Below are positions 63,250 to 64,000 of a stretch of 64,000 bases of DNA, one piece after another (position 1 is the stretch's first letter; every line of letters begins with the position of its first letter). The stretch comes from Io17-Chloro-G2 sp965226915 (GTDB taxonomy: Bacteria; Chloroflexota; Dehalococcoidia; Lucifugimonadales; UBA3495), in assembly GCA_965226915.1 (NCBI GenBank), contig CBDDEJ010000006.1, forward strand, positions 186,001 through 250,000. The letters run 5' to 3'. A program made the translations under genes and the position numbers. The notes under the pieces were generated by a model. That model ran no database searches. It was not told the origin of the DNA and was given only the letters and a program-made list of their open reading frames with translations.

Positions 63250-64000
63250 CCGGGGCTGTCTTCAGTCCAGCACACTAAAGGCACCTGCTACCACGGCTAC
63301 CCAGGAATCGCCTCGGCATTCGCTGCCCTGGCTGACAGGAAGCTGAAGCCTGGCGGCGTACTCGCGTTGGTACTGCCCTTGTCTGCCGCCGCAGGATTGT
63401 CTTGGCAAGGGTTCAGGCAAATGTTGGCAGCTAACTACGCGGATTTGGCCGTTCTGAGCATCAGCGGCACAGAAGATGACGACCTATCATTCTCCGCCGA
63501 CACAGGAATGGCGGAGTGTCTGGTAGCTGCTCGCAAGAAAGTGGGAAACCTGGACAGGAATCCAAGGCGCATGAAGTGTGGCTGACTGCCAGCCGTACTC
63601 ACATGAATCGTGACTTCCGGTTTACTTCTCAATCCTTGCTGGTCTCATTCACGGAACAGAAGTCTATTGGAGGCCGTGCTTGGCCTAACGTACAGTTCGA
63701 CCCTCCGGTGTTTGAATATGCGTTTACGATTTGGGGAAATAGCACGTTAGGATTACTTGCTTTTTGGTGGCACGCGAACCGTCAAGTCTCGGGGAGAGGA
63801 ACTGCGACCGTGAGCGCAATCCCTACCCTCCCCGTCCTGGACTTCCGCGCCCTCAGCGACGACCAGCTTGCCACCGCCGAGGACATCTTCAACGACTTCC
63901 GCGACCGGGAGTTGAAACCCGCCTACCTGGCCGACGCCGACCCCAACCGCGCCCACCTGGATCGCCGTATAGTCTGCGACCGATTGATGACCGAAAAAGT
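63250..64000 (+). pseudogene. N6-adenine DNA methylase fragment, 5'-truncated, frameshifted, runs off the window
   Basis: The frame carries GIASAFAALADRKLKPGGVL, ALVLPLSAAAGLSWQGFRQM and GTEDDDLSFSADTGMAECLV, the part after the NPPY motif of an Eco57I/type I-like DNA methylase. At about 63555 it shifts and continues ESKAHEVWLTASRTHMNRDF, FDPPVFEYAFTIWGNSTLGL, and TLPVLDFRALSDDQLATAED, RELKPAYLADADPNRAHLDR near the window end. The SAM-binding and NPPY parts are missing upstream, so it is a remnant of a restriction-modification gene. Confidence 0.75.

Overview
The window looks like a stretch of chromosome from an uncultivated Chloroflexota bacterium, most likely of the SAR202 type. I infer this from gene content and not from a marker gene: F420/flavin-dependent LLM oxidoreductases, DUF1501/DUF1800 pairs, amidohydrolase_2 proteins, NIPSNAP proteins, MqnA/D-like and SCO6745-like proteins, and a serine/threonine kinase-AAA-TPR regulator family. 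Host genes are mostly small catabolic operons on the minus strand, split by an unusually large number of insertion sequences, pseudogenes and integrated-element fragments. Many lesions are single-base shifts in homopolymer runs, so some may be assembly errors.

Layout. 1-9.9 kb: amidase end, LLM oxidoreductase, then a minus-strand block (DUF1800, DUF1501, NHL propeller, a MOA-C-like protein with a frameshift, MqnA/D-like), an acyl-CoA-dehydrogenase-fold monooxygenase, a P450 pseudogene and a NIPSNAP protein. 9.9-11.6 kb: decayed IS1380 copy. 11.7-15 kb: cupin, DUF4286, 2-hydroxyacid dehydrogenase, amidohydrolase. 15-18.5 kb: a kinase-AAA-TPR pseudogene whose middle is replaced by an IS66 remnant. 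18.5-25.3 kb: two copies of a 171-bp MITE (one splitting a dienelactone hydrolase), an amber-interrupted mycothiol-dependent-isomerase-like gene, an ISAs1 element, a DinB protein and an intact IS1380. 25.5-30 kb: an integrated element with a primase-like protein fused in frame to the start of an SDR gene, one broken and one intact large serine recombinase, and a tRNA 3' half. 30-40.6 kb: heme-binding protein, amidohydrolase, a duplicated SCO6745-like gene, aldo/keto reductase, NIPSNAP, EthA-like monooxygenase, PPOX-like protein. 40.7-46.8 kb: a broken type I BREX locus (pglX 3' part, intact pglZ, brxL fused in frame to a PIG-L deacetylase) back to back with a truncated KAP NTPase. 47-59.4 kb: catabolic genes, a candidate selenoprotein with in-frame UGA, an IS701 inside a response regulator, a caspase-like two-gene operon, a GMC oxidoreductase and an LLM oxidoreductase. 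59.5-64 kb: a graveyard of prophage primase/VapE, terminase, HigB, IS, HsdR and DNA methylase fragments.

The theme running through the window is a dispersed family of short fragments from the kinase-AAA-TPR gene. Its last 40-75 bp (ending in the peptide ERVLSRREILKA and a stop) recur seven times besides the decayed full-length copy, always on the minus strand and usually just downstream of an unrelated metabolic gene. Its promoter (TGGACA, 17-18 bp, TAnnAT) recurs four times, twice directly in front of captured genes. This suggests that copies of this regulator family acted as repeated sites of recombination or gene replacement. Two unrelated elements, the MITE and the IS701, both target CTAG, and removing either one restores an exact open reading frame.
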